Source: Bacillota bacterium
GTDB lineage: Bacteria > Bacillota > UBA4882 > UBA8346
Length of the DNA stretch: 64,000 nt
Reading direction: 5' to 3'
NCBI GenBank assembly: GCA_029776205.1
Contig: JAKOTQ010000096.1
Location: forward strand, 195,771-259,770
Every line of letters begins with the position of its first letter. The stretch's first letter is position 1. This document shows, piece by piece, positions 17,686-27,190 of this stretch. The notes beneath the pieces were generated by a model. The model had not been told where the DNA came from, made no database searches, and saw nothing but the letters and a program-made list of their open reading frames with translations. The translations under genes were made by a program, and so were the position numbers.

Positions 17686-18042
17686 CGCCGTTATTTTTGT
17701 AAATTATTTTAAAACGTCTTTATTTATTTCGGCAATAGCCGGTTTTCTTCCTGCAAATCCCTTCAAAAGCCGCACTTCCCTACGATATTAACAAATCTCC
17801 GCCGAGCAACAGTTCATAAATTGCTCCGGCCCCCGGTTCAGTCTTTTACAAAATCTTAATCTACTATTTTTCCCGTTTTGAACAGGAATGTTTACCGTAA
17901 ACTTGCCGAATACGGCTAAAGCTTTGTTGACAAACGAACGATATTTTCGATATACTCCAACAAGTATAAAACAATAAGTTTTTAATAACATCCTAATCTT
18001 CAGAATAATAATTTAAAATCTGAAGAAAACGGAGGTTTAGCC
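17686..18042 (+). promoter_or_regulatory. Divergent intergenic region with the promoter of the lytic transglycosylase gene
   Basis: The region separates recJ (minus) from the transglycosylase gene (plus). TTGACA at 17927-17932, an 18-base spacer and TATACT at 17951-17956 form a good sigma-A promoter reading right. Two small inverted repeats precede it (GTTTACCGTAAAC and GCCG-AATA-CGGC, near 17890-17917), possibly regulator sites. No gene is convincing in this 357-base gap. Confidence 0.7.
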
Positions 18043-18633
18043 ATGAATTTTTTAAAATTACCGTTTAACTCCGAAAAAAAGATTCTCATTCTTTTTGTAC
18101 TGATTTCTATCATCATTTTAGCCAATTTTTACTTTTTGTTTCAATCAAATAAACCGACTGAGCTTCACCAACCTGAGCCCGATCTGACGGCGAAGAAAGT
18201 ATCTATGATTATGCAAATGTACGGCTGCGACAACCCGGAGATTTTTCAAGCTATTATGCAAACCTTCGATCCGGTATTAATCGCAACCGTTATTGCCATT
18301 GAAAGTGAATTTCGAATCGATGCCGTCAGTCCGTCGGGTGCCCGGGGACTGATGCAATTAACCCCCGAGAAGCTGGATGACTGGAAAAATGTATCCAAAA
18401 ACATTCAAGTCGGCGCTTCCTACCTCAAAGAACAACTGGACCGCTTTGGCGACCTGGATCTGGCTATGGCCGCTTACAATGCGGGTCCTACCACTGTTGC
18501 CCGCTATCGTGGTATCCCCCCCTATAAAGAAACCATTCAGTATGTCAAAAAAGCCAAACTTGTTGCATTAACCCTCGAAAAACTCCTTTCCCAAATGGAA
18601 CCCGAGTCAGTAGAGCCCGAACCGAAAGCATAA
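18043..18633 (+). CDS. Membrane-anchored lytic transglycosylase (SLT domain)
   Basis: Cleaves the glycan strands of peptidoglycan, leaving 1,6-anhydro ends. It is 196 aa. A single N-terminal membrane anchor (ILILFVLISIIILANFYFLF) is followed by a short linker and the SLT domain: catalytic Glu in IAIESEF, then SPSGARGLMQLTPE, NIQVGASYLKEQL and LAMAAYNAGPTTVARY. The ATG follows GGAGG. It has its own promoter and no operon partners. The role in growth or sporulation cannot be told; small SLT proteins of this kind are common in spore formers. Confidence 0.92.
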   Translation: MNFLKLPFNSEKKILILFVLISIIILANFYFLFQSNKPTELHQPEPDLTAKKVSMIMQMYGCDNPEIFQAIMQTFDPVLIATVIAIESEFRIDAVSPSGARGLMQLTPEKLDDWKNVSKNIQVGASYLKEQLDRFGDLDLAMAAYNAGPTTVARYRGIPPYKETIQYVKKAKLVALTLEKLLSQMEPESVEPEPKA

Positions 18634-18743
18634 TGCCATAATCCCAACCATCGACTGGTGCATTATACTTAGTGCAGCAAAAGAAAGAACCAGTCCTTTA
18701 GCATGAACTAACGAACTGGTTAAGGTTAATTTTCGTAACAAAT

Positions 18744-19535
18744 TTAGGGAGTAATTTCAGCTACTGAGTTCATCACTTTATTGGGTCGGTAGGGCGACTT
18801 TCCAATCATCTCCCGGCTGGTTACACCGCTGAGTACTAAAATGGTTTCCAAACCTGATTCCAAGCCCACTTTCATATCGGTATTCATATTGTCACCAACC
18901 ATGACCGCATTTTCCGAATGTTCACCTAGATACCGGAGAGCCAGCCGCATGATTAGAGGGTTGGGTTTGCCGACATAATACGGAGTGTATCCAGTCGCCT
19001 TCTCTAAGAGCGAAGCCACTGCACCGCATCCAGGGATGATTCCCGATTCTGCCGGACCGGCCGGATCCGGATTGGTCGCGATAAACGGCACGCCGGCAGA
19101 GATTAATTGAGTAGCCCGAATGATTCGATCATACGATAAAGAATCGGTTTCACCGAGAATCACATAATCGGGATTGTAATCCGACAGCGTATATCCCACT
19201 TCCGTTAAGGCCTGGTATAATCCGGTACCTCCCAAAACAAAGGCAGAACCGTTCGGCTTTTGCGATTGGACAAAAGAAGCCGTAGCCATGGCACTACTGT
19301 ATAAATTCTTAGAATCCACCATAATCCCGATACTGTTTAAACGATGCTGCAAATCACTGGGTGTATACCGGGAGTTGTTCGTTAAAATTAAAAATTTGTG
19401 TCCGCCGTCTTTCAAGCGTTGAATGAAGTCCCCGGCTCCAGGAATCGGCCGTTCCCCGTGAACCAAAACGCCATCCATATCAATAATATACGTCTTTTTT
19501 GTTTCCTGACGGGATTGAATTTTCTCTTCACCCAT
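18744..19535 (-). CDS. HAD-superfamily phosphatase, subfamily IIA (NagD-like)
   Basis: Cytoplasmic sugar-phosphate or nucleotide phosphatase of 263 aa. The HAD motifs are visible: DMDGVLVHGERPIPGA with the nucleophilic Asp, ILTNNSRYT (motif II), then GKPNPLIMRLAL and VMVGDNMNTDMKVGLESGL (motifs III and IV). The IIA-type cap domain lies between, including FVLGGTGLYQALTEVGY. The closest characterised relatives are NagD and the 4-nitrophenyl-phosphatase-like proteins; the substrate is undetermined. It overlaps nothing and starts 15 bases after the end of the HD-domain gene, so they are probably co-transcribed. Confidence 0.9.
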   Translation of the reverse strand: MGEEKIQSRQETKKTYIIDMDGVLVHGERPIPGAGDFIQRLKDGGHKFLILTNNSRYTPSDLQHRLNSIGIMVDSKNLYSSAMATASFVQSQKPNGSAFVLGGTGLYQALTEVGYTLSDYNPDYVILGETDSLSYDRIIRATQLISAGVPFIATNPDPAGPAESGIIPGCGAVASLLEKATGYTPYYVGKPNPLIMRLALRYLGEHSENAVMVGDNMNTDMKVGLESGLETILVLSGVTSREMIGKSPYRPNKVMNSVAEITP

Positions 19536-19550
19536 GTTTTATTCCTCCAT

Positions 19551-20750
19551 TTACCGATAATAATCAAACATTCCACCGAAATTGATCCCGCCAATTTCAG
19601 CGTCGCGGTATAACTCCGATAACCGGCGAATGCCTTCTTGCAGGTGATGGGACTGAACCCCATGTTTTATCGACAAAGACGCTTCGATAAATGCCGCTAA
19701 ATGGTCGCAAGCCTGCACCAACTGGCCATCGATCACGTCAAATTGATCCTCATTATAATAACGGTTCAGTTCATCGCAGGATATGCCTTTCACCGTCTTT
19801 CCATCGATCTTCACCTTGTTTTCAAATTCATCCTCGATAAAATAACGGATGGACTCATGCCATGAAGACGGAAGCAATGGTAATAACCGCTCTTCAATTT
19901 GGAGTTCCTCATATTCTTTGATCAATTCCTGAAGCCCTTCAATGGAACTTTTGACTGGTGAAACAATATCTCGGGTCAACACCTCCGGCAAATCATGAAA
20001 CAAAGCGGCAAAATAGTTGTTGACCACCCGTTTGCGGCATGCACGGATCTCCATCGAACACAGATAGACGAGCATCGCTACAATGAGCATATGTCCCAGG
20101 ACAGACGTTTTTGGCAAACGAGGTGACTGGGCCCAACGCTGCTGAAAACGAAGTTGCCCGCACAGATCAACGAAACCAAAGGATTTTTTCCCGAGGGCAA
20201 TCTTTTGAACACCCACCAAATCACAATAATCCTCCAGTTCATTTTCAATATCGGCTTTGGTTTTTTCAATACCATATATAAACGGATTCATCGCATAAAT
20301 GATTCGAAATTCCCAACTTGTGGCCAAGTAGTGGGCAGCCCGTAAGATTCGCTTTTCCAACCGGTATTTTCCAGGATCTTCGCCAAGGAAATATTCGCAA
20401 AACTTTCCGATAAAATCCCCTTTCAAATCCGCAATATCCGGTTCCAGGACTTTAAGCACCCATTGATTAAGTTCCCGCCCCTTTTTTTGCATCATCTTAT
20501 GAAATACCGGCGGTTTGATATCGGTCAAAATTACCCGCTGTAAAAATTCAAAAAGGCCGCCTTCAATCAATGCATTCCAATCAATGGCAGCCCCTCGTTC
20601 CGACTCTTCAAACCGGGCCAGCACATAAGCAATGACCATCTTGTGGGCTTGTTTATCCAATTCGGTGAGCTCCACCGGCCGGACATGATCATTCCACCGT
20701 TGAATGCTGGCAGCTTCATAAAAACGGTCAATAATCCCCTTTCGAATCAT
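19551..20750 (-). CDS. HD-domain protein, probable metal-dependent phosphohydrolase
   Basis: A 399-aa soluble protein. Its central HD domain has VLGHMLIVAMLVYL, then NYFAALFHDLPEVLTRDIVS and a later CDHLAAFIEAS, the H...HD...D metal-binding arrangement of the YfbR/HD_3 group (nucleotide phosphohydrolases). The N-terminal 180 residues are helical and unfamiliar. The ATG at 20750 has AAGGTGAAAGC before it. The HAD phosphatase follows directly, which suggests linked nucleotide or sugar-phosphate turnover. Substrate unknown; annotation beyond the HD fold would be a guess. Confidence 0.85.
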   Translation of the reverse strand: MIRKGIIDRFYEAASIQRWNDHVRPVELTELDKQAHKMVIAYVLARFEESERGAAIDWNALIEGGLFEFLQRVILTDIKPPVFHKMMQKKGRELNQWVLKVLEPDIADLKGDFIGKFCEYFLGEDPGKYRLEKRILRAAHYLATSWEFRIIYAMNPFIYGIEKTKADIENELEDYCDLVGVQKIALGKKSFGFVDLCGQLRFQQRWAQSPRLPKTSVLGHMLIVAMLVYLCSMEIRACRKRVVNNYFAALFHDLPEVLTRDIVSPVKSSIEGLQELIKEYEELQIEERLLPLLPSSWHESIRYFIEDEFENKVKIDGKTVKGISCDELNRYYNEDQFDVIDGQLVQACDHLAAFIEASLSIKHGVQSHHLQEGIRRLSELYRDAEIGGINFGGMFDYYR

Positions 20751-20889
20751 GCTTTCACCTTCCACTCACCATGGGTTCACATTCTTGCATAAGTTTCTCT
20801 TTCAAACCCGTTAAATCCTTCTCTATCCATTAAGACTTAGGAAACATCCGGTTAACTCCAGGTTATAAATTGCAAACAACTCTTTAAGA

Positions 20890-20919
20890 TATAAAAGAAA
20901 AAGGCCGTAAACGGCCTTT
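20890..20919 (-). terminator. Terminator of uppP
   Basis: GGCCG-TAAA-CGGCC, extended by AAA/TTT. On the minus strand it is followed by TTTTTCTTTT. It begins 16 bases past the uppP stop. Confidence 0.9.
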
Positions 20920-20934
20920 CGTTCAATTTATCGG

Positions 20935-21738
20935 CTAGCGAATTAAAAAATAGGCTAAAATGAAGCCGCCTAATGCCATCCGATAATAAGCAAACGGTTT
21001 AAAACTGTGTTTTCGAATAAAATTCATAAACCCGGCAATGACCACCCAAGCCACCAGGAAAGAGACGATGAAGCCAATAGCAAGTGTCATTAACTCAACG
21101 GAGGTTAATTCAGCTCCGCTTTTCATCAGTGCATACACCGACGCCCCTAGCATTGTCGGTATTGCCAAAAAAAACGAAAATTCCGCCGCCACCGTCCGGG
21201 AAGCTCCAAGCAACATCGCACCGATAATGGTCGCAGCCGAACGAGACGTCCCCGGGATCATTGCCAAACATTGGATTATCCCGATCATGAACGCCGTTGA
21301 ATAGCTTAACGCTTCCAACGTTCGAATCCGTCCTCCATTATTCCGGCTTTCTAAATACAAAAGGAAAATCCCGCCGAATAATAAAGCCATAGAAACAACC
21401 AGCGGATTGAAGAGATATTCTTCAATAACATCACCAAACAGCCCTCCTAAAATACCAGCCGGTATGATCGCCACTACCGTCTTTTTCCACAAGTTAATGA
21501 TGTTTTGGCGTTCTGTTTTTGTAAGATTATCTCCCCACGGATTGAGTTTACTTCGGAAATAAACGATCACCGAAAGAATGGCTCCCAGCTGAATGACGAT
21601 GTTAAACATATTTGTAAACGGGCTGTCAAAAGCGATCCACTGATTGATCAAGATCAAATGACCAGTAGAAGAAATAGGCAAAAACTCGGTTAACCCCTCA
21701 ACAACGCCTAAAATCACTGCTTTAATAAACTGGTGCAC
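20935..21738 (-). CDS. uppP: Undecaprenyl-diphosphatase (BacA type)
   Basis: Integral membrane phosphatase that recycles the lipid carrier undecaprenyl pyrophosphate to the monophosphate for wall synthesis; its excess gives bacitracin resistance. The 267-aa protein has about eight membrane helices and both conserved blocks: GVVEGLTEFLPISSTGHLIL near the N-terminus and MIPGTSRSAATIIGAMLLGA in the middle. The GTG start at 21738 is preceded by AAGGAGAGACATC. It appears monocistronic, with its own terminator. Certain family assignment. Confidence 0.97.
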   Translation of the reverse strand: MHQFIKAVILGVVEGLTEFLPISSTGHLILINQWIAFDSPFTNMFNIVIQLGAILSVIVYFRSKLNPWGDNLTKTERQNIINLWKKTVVAIIPAGILGGLFGDVIEEYLFNPLVVSMALLFGGIFLLYLESRNNGGRIRTLEALSYSTAFMIGIIQCLAMIPGTSRSAATIIGAMLLGASRTVAAEFSFFLAIPTMLGASVYALMKSGAELTSVELMTLAIGFIVSFLVAWVVIAGFMNFIRKHSFKPFAYYRMALGGFILAYFLIR

Positions 21739-21894
21739 GATGTCTCTCCTTAGTCATTAAACTCATTGTTGGTATTTATATGCCAATGAACCTCAAATTA
21801 TGTTCGCTTTGAATCAGAGCCCAACCCTTTCTATTTTCATACTTTCTCCATCTTTTGTCTACTACTTTTTTACATTCTGTCCACTCCCGTTCCA

Positions 21895-21923
21895 TTGCTA
21901 TTCCAGAGTGTCCAAGCTATAAT
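21895..21923 (+). promoter_or_regulatory. Sigma-A promoter of the TPR-protein gene
   Basis: TTGCTA (21895-21900), a 17-base spacer, then TATAAT (21918-21923), about 30 bases before the start codon. Confidence 0.75.
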
Positions 21924-21952
21924 AAGATTGATTACAAATCGGAGGTATCGTT

Positions 21953-22771
21953 ATGCGTATCAAAAGATTTTGGGAGACTATTCTCCCCTTTTTACTGGTA
22001 GGATGGGGCGTTATTGCCTTTTTCACCAAGCCAGGATGGCTCATTTTTATCGCTGGATGTTTGCTGTGGATCATCCTATTACGCCTGACAGCGCCTGGCC
22101 TTTTCTGGACAATTCTCGCCTTCATCAACAATCATCCGGATCAAGCACTAACTCGTCTCCGAAAAGCCGTCCAATATCAACCGGCCATGATTTACCCCTA
22201 TTTCACCCTGGGTATCATGAACGCCAAGCAAAAAAATTGGGAGGAAGCAATTCCTCTCTTGGAAAAGACAGTTTCCATGGCATCCGGACGCAATCAAATT
22301 TACTACCAAACAGTCTTAGCGGAGGCTTATCGGGAGAGCGGTGCCGCTGATAAAGCGTTAGCCATCTTAACTCAATTATTGGAATCCGGTTTGGAATCTT
22401 TCAAAATCTATACCGATCTGGCCATCACCAACCTACGGCTCGAAAACTTCGCTGACGCCTTGTTCTTCGCAGAAAAAGCACGGGCCTTGGAGCCTACTTC
22501 TGTCCAACCGGTATTAATCATGGGAAAAGCTCACTTTGGGGTGAAAGAATTTCAAAAAGCCAAAGAAGATTATGAATGGGCTATCGCCCGAATTAAATAC
22601 CCGACCGAATCCTACTATTGGCTGGGCCGCGCCGAATTGGAACTTGGCCATAAAACCGAAGGAATTCAGTATTTGCAAAAAGCGGTGGAACGAATCTCTG
22701 AAGATCCCCTGCTTTCCGATGTAACGCTCGAGGAAGCCCAATACTGGCTTGAAAAAGCTTTAGAATCGTAA
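21953..22771 (+). CDS. Membrane-anchored TPR-repeat protein
   Basis: A 272-aa protein with two N-terminal hydrophobic segments (residues about 9-25, ILPFLLVGWGVIAFF, and 30-45, LIFIAGCLLWIILL) followed by about five tetratricopeptide repeats, including MIYPYFTLGIMNAKQKNWEE and YYWLGRAELELGHKTEGIQY. Such proteins act as scaffolds for complexes; no enzyme domain is present. The ATG has GGAGG before it. It precedes the HD-GYP gene on the same strand by 136 bases and may share its transcript. Specific function unknown. Confidence 0.85.
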   Translation: MRIKRFWETILPFLLVGWGVIAFFTKPGWLIFIAGCLLWIILLRLTAPGLFWTILAFINNHPDQALTRLRKAVQYQPAMIYPYFTLGIMNAKQKNWEEAIPLLEKTVSMASGRNQIYYQTVLAEAYRESGAADKALAILTQLLESGLESFKIYTDLAITNLRLENFADALFFAEKARALEPTSVQPVLIMGKAHFGVKEFQKAKEDYEWAIARIKYPTESYYWLGRAELELGHKTEGIQYLQKAVERISEDPLLSDVTLEEAQYWLEKALES

Positions 22772-22907
22772 CGATTGTAGGATCCGAAAATAACCATCGG
22801 CTTGAGCAAAAGTTTTTAACTTCGATTACTGTCATAAGTTGGTCAAGGCCGTTATTCCATTTAAAAGTGAATATCATACAGAATTAACTCAATCGGGAAG
22901 TGATATA

Positions 22908-24179
22908 ATGCATCTAAGAACAGCTGTTAATCTCGGTAACCTGCTATTATCTTTATCCGAAATCACCGATAGTACTCCGGCCATCGCCCAACATCAATTA
23001 AGAACAGCATTTATCGCATTAGAAATATCAAAAGTCGCTGGTGTCGACCGTTCCCTTACCGAAGATATTTTCGCTGCTTCGTTACTTCATGATATCGGTG
23101 CCCTTACGGTCGAGGAAAAAATCGCCCTCCATCAGTCGGAAGACGTTGATTCTAACCCGCATTGTATTCGTGGTTCCTTACTTTTGGGGAAAACCTCCTG
23201 GTTTTCATCGATTGCCCCGATCGTCCGTTTTCATCATACCCCATGGAACGAATGGCATCAGCCGATCACCAGTCCTATGGTCTTTGCCTCTCAAGTTATT
23301 TACTTGGCGGACTTTGTGGAACGGCTGATCGATCGCAATCAATATATCCTTTACCAACATCAATCTATCATCGATCAAGTATCCGCAATGAGAAATATCT
23401 CCGTCCATCAAGAAATTATCGATGCTTTCCTCGAGGTTTCACGCTACGAAGAATTTTGGTTGGATCTTGATTCTTCCCGGTTATACTCGTCACTATTTTA
23501 TGAAGGGCCTTATCGACACATTGAAATCGATATACAAGGCGTTTCAGAAATCGCCAAATTGTTCAGGGACATTATCGATTTTAAATCCAGTTTTACCGCT
23601 ACCCATACAGCCGGTGTTGCGGCCTGCGCCGCAAAAATGGGAGCCTTTTTTGGTTTCACTCCTTTAGAAGTCACTATGCTTGAGATCGCCGGCAATCTTC
23701 ATGATATCGGAAAACTGATCATTCCCAATGCAATTTTGGAAAAACCGGGAAAACTAACTGAAAATGAATACGCCCTTATCAAAAGCCATACCTATTACAC
23801 CTATCACACAATCCATAACATTAAGGGTTTGGAACAAATTGCCCATTGGGCAGCCATGCACCATGAAAGGCTTGATGGTTCCGGGTATCCCTTCCATTAC
23901 AACAGCAGCCAATTGGACATTGGAGCCCGCATCATGGCAGTCGCCGATATTTTCACGGCGCTATCCGAAGATCGGCCTTACCGTAAAGGAATGCCCCAAA
24001 ACGAAATCTATCAATTACTGAACAGCCAGGTTCGTCAAAACTATATCGATGGAAAAATCGTCGCTCTCCTTTTCGATCATTATGACGAAATCAACACCTA
24101 TGTCCGGGAAAATCAGGAACAAGCCCGCCAATTTTATGAGCGTCGTTTTAAAACCATTAATTTCTGCCATACAGCTTAA
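22908..24179 (+). CDS. HD-GYP-domain phosphodiesterase with a second, N-terminal HD domain
   Basis: Putative cyclic-dinucleotide phosphodiesterase of 423 aa without receiver or membrane domains. The C-terminal HD-GYP domain is complete: NLHDIGKLIIPNAILEKPGK, HHERLDGSGYP and MAVADIFTALSEDRPYRKGM. The N-terminal half carries another HD-type domain (HQLRTAFIALEI, ASLLHDIGAL, VRFHHTPWNEW) that lacks the GYP motif. Length and duplicated layout resemble two-domain HD-GYP proteins of Bacillota and Thermotogota. The ATG at 22908 is chosen for its GGGAAGTGAT ribosome site; the frame is open from 22839. Substrate (c-di-GMP or other) inferred only. Confidence 0.88.
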   Translation: MHLRTAVNLGNLLLSLSEITDSTPAIAQHQLRTAFIALEISKVAGVDRSLTEDIFAASLLHDIGALTVEEKIALHQSEDVDSNPHCIRGSLLLGKTSWFSSIAPIVRFHHTPWNEWHQPITSPMVFASQVIYLADFVERLIDRNQYILYQHQSIIDQVSAMRNISVHQEIIDAFLEVSRYEEFWLDLDSSRLYSSLFYEGPYRHIEIDIQGVSEIAKLFRDIIDFKSSFTATHTAGVAACAAKMGAFFGFTPLEVTMLEIAGNLHDIGKLIIPNAILEKPGKLTENEYALIKSHTYYTYHTIHNIKGLEQIAHWAAMHHERLDGSGYPFHYNSSQLDIGARIMAVADIFTALSEDRPYRKGMPQNEIYQLLNSQVRQNYIDGKIVALLFDHYDEINTYVRENQEQARQFYERRFKTINFCHTA

Positions 24180-24205
24180 GGCTCATACCTTTCCATCATA
24201 AAGCA

Positions 24206-24238
24206 AAAGCGGTTTTAGTCGATTACTAAAACCGCTTT
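24206..24238. terminator. Bidirectional terminator between the HD-GYP gene and secF
   Basis: AAAGCGGTTTTAGT and its exact complement form a 14-bp stem with a 5-base loop. It is followed by CTTCTTT on the plus strand and by TGCTTTA on the minus strand. It serves the convergent HD-GYP and secF genes. Confidence 0.88.
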
Positions 24239-24274
24239 CTTCTTTAGCACTGATTTATCACTGACTCAAGAGAA

Positions 24275-25219
24275 TCAACGGGACACAGCTTGTTGTTTAC
24301 GCTTGCTTTCCTGCCATTCTTTAAAAACGGTCCAAATGGGGCTGGCCACAAAGATCGAAGAGTAGGTTCCAGCCACCAAACCAACGATCAACGCAAAACA
24401 AAATTCTTGAACGCTCGGAACCATCAAAAACAGAACACAAACAGCCAAGATGGTCGTTAAGCCGGTATTTAACGAACGGCGGAACGTTTGCAAAATACTA
24501 TCGTTTGCCAACTCTGAGAAAGAAATATCTTTCGACTTAAACTGCTGATTTTCCCGGATCCGGTCGAAAACCACGATGGTATCATTGATGGAATAACCGA
24601 CGATGGTTAACAGGGCACCGATAATCGTAGCATTGAATTCCTGTCCAAACAAGGCGAACATTCCTAGCACCACGACAGAGTCATGAATCAAAGCGATAAT
24701 CGAGGCGATACCGGATGCCAGTTCAAACCGGAACCAGATATAAATCAGCATCAACAGTGAAGCAATAGCAACAGCCGTTACCGCGTTTCTTACCAGCTCC
24801 TGTCCAATCAGCGGATCCACGCGGGTAATGTCAATATGCTCAGAAGTTTTCCCAAAGGCATCTTCTAATGCTTTAACGACAATATCCTGTTCCGTATCAT
24901 TTAAAAAACTGGTATAAACAATAACCTGGTATTTCCGTTCTCCCTTGGAATCGTAAAACTCATTGGGCTGAGGCGGATTGTACTTGAAATTAGGAAGATC
25001 AATCTTATCCAACACAACAGCCACTTCATCTGAGGAGACCGGCCGGGATACGGGAAAATAAATCTTAGTTCCACCGGTAAAATCGATTCCCAAATTTATC
25101 GACGGTCCCGGTTTGGTTCCCCAGTTGTTATATGGGTTCACAAACAAGAACGTAACACTTAAAACCATCGTTATAATAAAGATACCAATAAAAAACCATC
25201 GGTATTTGAGAATATTCAT
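24275..25219 (-). CDS. secF: Protein translocase subunit SecF
   Basis: Membrane partner of SecD that uses the proton gradient to help pull secreted proteins across the membrane. The 314-aa protein has the N-terminal membrane segment, the LGIDFTGGTKIYF motif and a periplasmic domain. A block of five further helices follows, including GYSINDTIVVFDRIRENQ and TFRRSLNTGLTTILAV, both typical of SecF. The ATG overlaps the secD stop by four bases, so translation is coupled. Last gene of the secDF transcript, followed by a strong terminator. Confidence 0.98.
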   Translation of the reverse strand: MNILKYRWFFIGIFIITMVLSVTFLFVNPYNNWGTKPGPSINLGIDFTGGTKIYFPVSRPVSSDEVAVVLDKIDLPNFKYNPPQPNEFYDSKGERKYQVIVYTSFLNDTEQDIVVKALEDAFGKTSEHIDITRVDPLIGQELVRNAVTAVAIASLLMLIYIWFRFELASGIASIIALIHDSVVVLGMFALFGQEFNATIIGALLTIVGYSINDTIVVFDRIRENQQFKSKDISFSELANDSILQTFRRSLNTGLTTILAVCVLFLMVPSVQEFCFALIVGLVAGTYSSIFVASPIWTVFKEWQESKRKQQAVSR

Positions 25220-26712
25220 ACCTGTTCTACCTCCTTGCCCCCGAAATGTTTAAGGTAACGGTCAGGGTCATGGTCTACACGCCATTCGATAAACACCCGG
25301 GTTACAAAGATGGCGGTAAACATACTGATGATAACGCCCAATCCCAAGGTAACAGCAAAACCTTTTACCGGTCCGGTACCATAGAACAGCAATACGAAAG
25401 CAGAAATCAGCGTAGTCAGGTTCGAGTCCAGAATCGTGGTGAACGCCCGATGGAAACCGCCTTGGATCGCAGCCCGAACCCGTTTACCATTCCGGATTTC
25501 ATCCTTAATCCGTTCAAAAATGATGATATTGGCATCGACCGCCATTCCAAGCGAGAGGATAAACCCAGCTACACCCGGTAAAGTTAAAACTCCCCGGAAT
25601 AAAGCCATCACGCCCAAAACCATAATTCCGTAAAGAATTAAAGCAAAATCAGCCATCAAACCCGGCATACCGTAGAAAACCAGCATGAACAGGATGACCA
25701 TGGCCAAACTGATAATACCTGCCACGATACTTTGATGAACGATCTCTTTCCCCAAGGTTGGTGCAACTTGTGTCGACTGAACCACTCTTACAGAAATCGG
25801 AAGAGCACCGGATTTCATCAAAATGGCATAATTTTCAGCCTCAGCCTTTGTCCGTCCGCCAAGAGAGATATACCCTTGTCCACCCGTAATCGGCTGTTTA
25901 ATCAAAGGTTCCATCAGCTTCTCTTCATCCAGATAAATAGCCATGGTTTTATTCACATTTTCGCTGGTAATTTTAGCGAATTGTCTGGCGCCTTTACCTT
26001 TAAACTCAAAATTAATGACATATCCTTCGCCCTGCTGTAAACTGACATAAACCTCTTTCAAGTCAGTTCCGTCAAGCACGATCTGATTGTTGATCCGGAA
26101 CGTTAAACGGCCGGTGGCAGCAATCAGTTCCCGAGCTTCTTCCAGATTACGGATGCCAGGAAGCTGCACATTAATACGGCCTTTTCCGTCTAGCCGCACA
26201 TCGGCTTCAGCCATACCAGCAGAGACCTCATCGATCCGGTGGCTGATGATCGTCATCGACCGTTCCAAAGCATCCTCCGGGAAATCACCGGCATCTTGTA
26301 ATACAGTCAGTTCCACCACATTACCCTTAACTTTCCGGATAAGATTCAAGTTTTTAATCTCCCCTGAAACGTTCAATTGATATCTCTGGGGAAATACTCC
26401 GGCATTGACAGCCCGTTCCGCCTCTTCGGTGCTGGCAAACGTAAATTTCAAACCGTCATACCGATCGCCGTCCAAAGTACCCAGCGGACTAACCTCCGGT
26501 TGAGTAATATTGGCCTCTTTCGCCTTTGCACTCAGCAAATCGCCGAGTTTATAAATATTGGCCGAACTAATCCGATAATCCGGAGCAAGTAAGAGTTCAA
26601 TTCCACCTTTGAGGTCCAAACCCAAACGAATCGGCGATATATAGAGCATTATCGCAAATAAGGCTACTACCAGGAAGATCACCAAGGACTTCCAACGCAA
26701 ATCATGCCTCAA
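25216..26712 (-). CDS. secD: Protein translocase subunit SecD
   Basis: SecD works with SecF and YajC to complete Sec-dependent export. It is 498 aa. An N-terminal helix and LGLDLKGGIELLL open the large extracytoplasmic head domain (with SAGMAEADVRLDGKGRINVQ). Six C-terminal helices follow, including GFILSLGMAVDANIIIFERI and HRAFTTILDSNLTTLISAF, the conserved family blocks. Translation uses a TTG preceded by GGAGG at 8 bases. It is coupled to secF downstream and lies behind two small membrane-protein genes. Confidence 0.98.
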   Translation of the reverse strand: MRHDLRWKSLVIFLVVALFAIMLYISPIRLGLDLKGGIELLLAPDYRISSANIYKLGDLLSAKAKEANITQPEVSPLGTLDGDRYDGLKFTFASTEEAERAVNAGVFPQRYQLNVSGEIKNLNLIRKVKGNVVELTVLQDAGDFPEDALERSMTIISHRIDEVSAGMAEADVRLDGKGRINVQLPGIRNLEEARELIAATGRLTFRINNQIVLDGTDLKEVYVSLQQGEGYVINFEFKGKGARQFAKITSENVNKTMAIYLDEEKLMEPLIKQPITGGQGYISLGGRTKAEAENYAILMKSGALPISVRVVQSTQVAPTLGKEIVHQSIVAGIISLAMVILFMLVFYGMPGLMADFALILYGIMVLGVMALFRGVLTLPGVAGFILSLGMAVDANIIIFERIKDEIRNGKRVRAAIQGGFHRAFTTILDSNLTTLISAFVLLFYGTGPVKGFAVTLGLGVIISMFTAIFVTRVFIEWRVDHDPDRYLKHFGGKEVEQV

Positions 26713-26726
26713 TTTGATTTCCTCCT

Positions 26727-27158
26727 TTAAACTAAAAATTCAATTCCCAGAGTTCGGTTCAACCAGCTGTCTTCTTCAGAACTGCAACGCGCTAACTGAT
26801 AATAGATAAAAAATAGTAAAAGGACGGCAGCCGTAAAATACATCTGACGAGAATAAGGCCGAATATTAGTCATTTTAGGCGCTTTCTGCCAGACATAGAC
26901 AGCAGTCCGTAATAACATCACCTGATAATCTACAGGATAAAGGCCGCTGGCCATATACATGGCTTCAGTCGGAGCCTGTCCCGAAACATTGGCATCTCCA
27001 AAAAAGTTGATCATCCGGATCGGGGCATAATAAGGCACATCGTGCGTTAACGGTAACGCTCCGATTTCATTGGATATCTCAAACGGAACGATAACCAAAA
27101 CGCAGATGATCAATAATACCAAATAAACCCTATCCATATTCCCGTAAAACTTCCCCAC
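26727..27158 (-). CDS. Unrecognised two-helix membrane protein between yajC and secD
   Basis: About 143 aa with two membrane helices (VYLVLLIICVLVIVPFEI near the start and MYFTAAVLLLFFIYYQLARC near residue 115). Between them is a loop of about 75 residues with no known motif, likely outside the cytoplasm. The start is uncertain: a GTG at 27158 has GAGG before it, a GTG at 27194 overlaps the preceding stop, and an ATG at 27137 is also in frame. It lies 14 bases before secD and just after the 52-aa gene, inside the secretion operon. Function unknown; a link to protein export is suggested only by position. Confidence 0.7.
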   Translation of the reverse strand: MGKFYGNMDRVYLVLLIICVLVIVPFEISNEIGALPLTHDVPYYAPIRMINFFGDANVSGQAPTEAMYMASGLYPVDYQVMLLRTAVYVWQKAPKMTNIRPYSRQMYFTAAVLLLFFIYYQLARCSSEEDSWLNRTLGIEFLV

Positions 27159-27190
27159 ACCAGTCCTCACTATGCCTGTCCTAATCCAAA

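Noticed and set aside
17788-17991. A 67-codon open frame on the minus strand between recJ and the transglycosylase gene
   Set aside because: No ribosome site, unnatural composition and it covers the promoter of the plus-strand gene; most likely chance.
18688-18721. AACCAGT...ACTGGTT inverted repeat between two convergent genes
   Set aside because: A 7-bp stem with a 20-base loop and no T-run is too weak to call a terminator.
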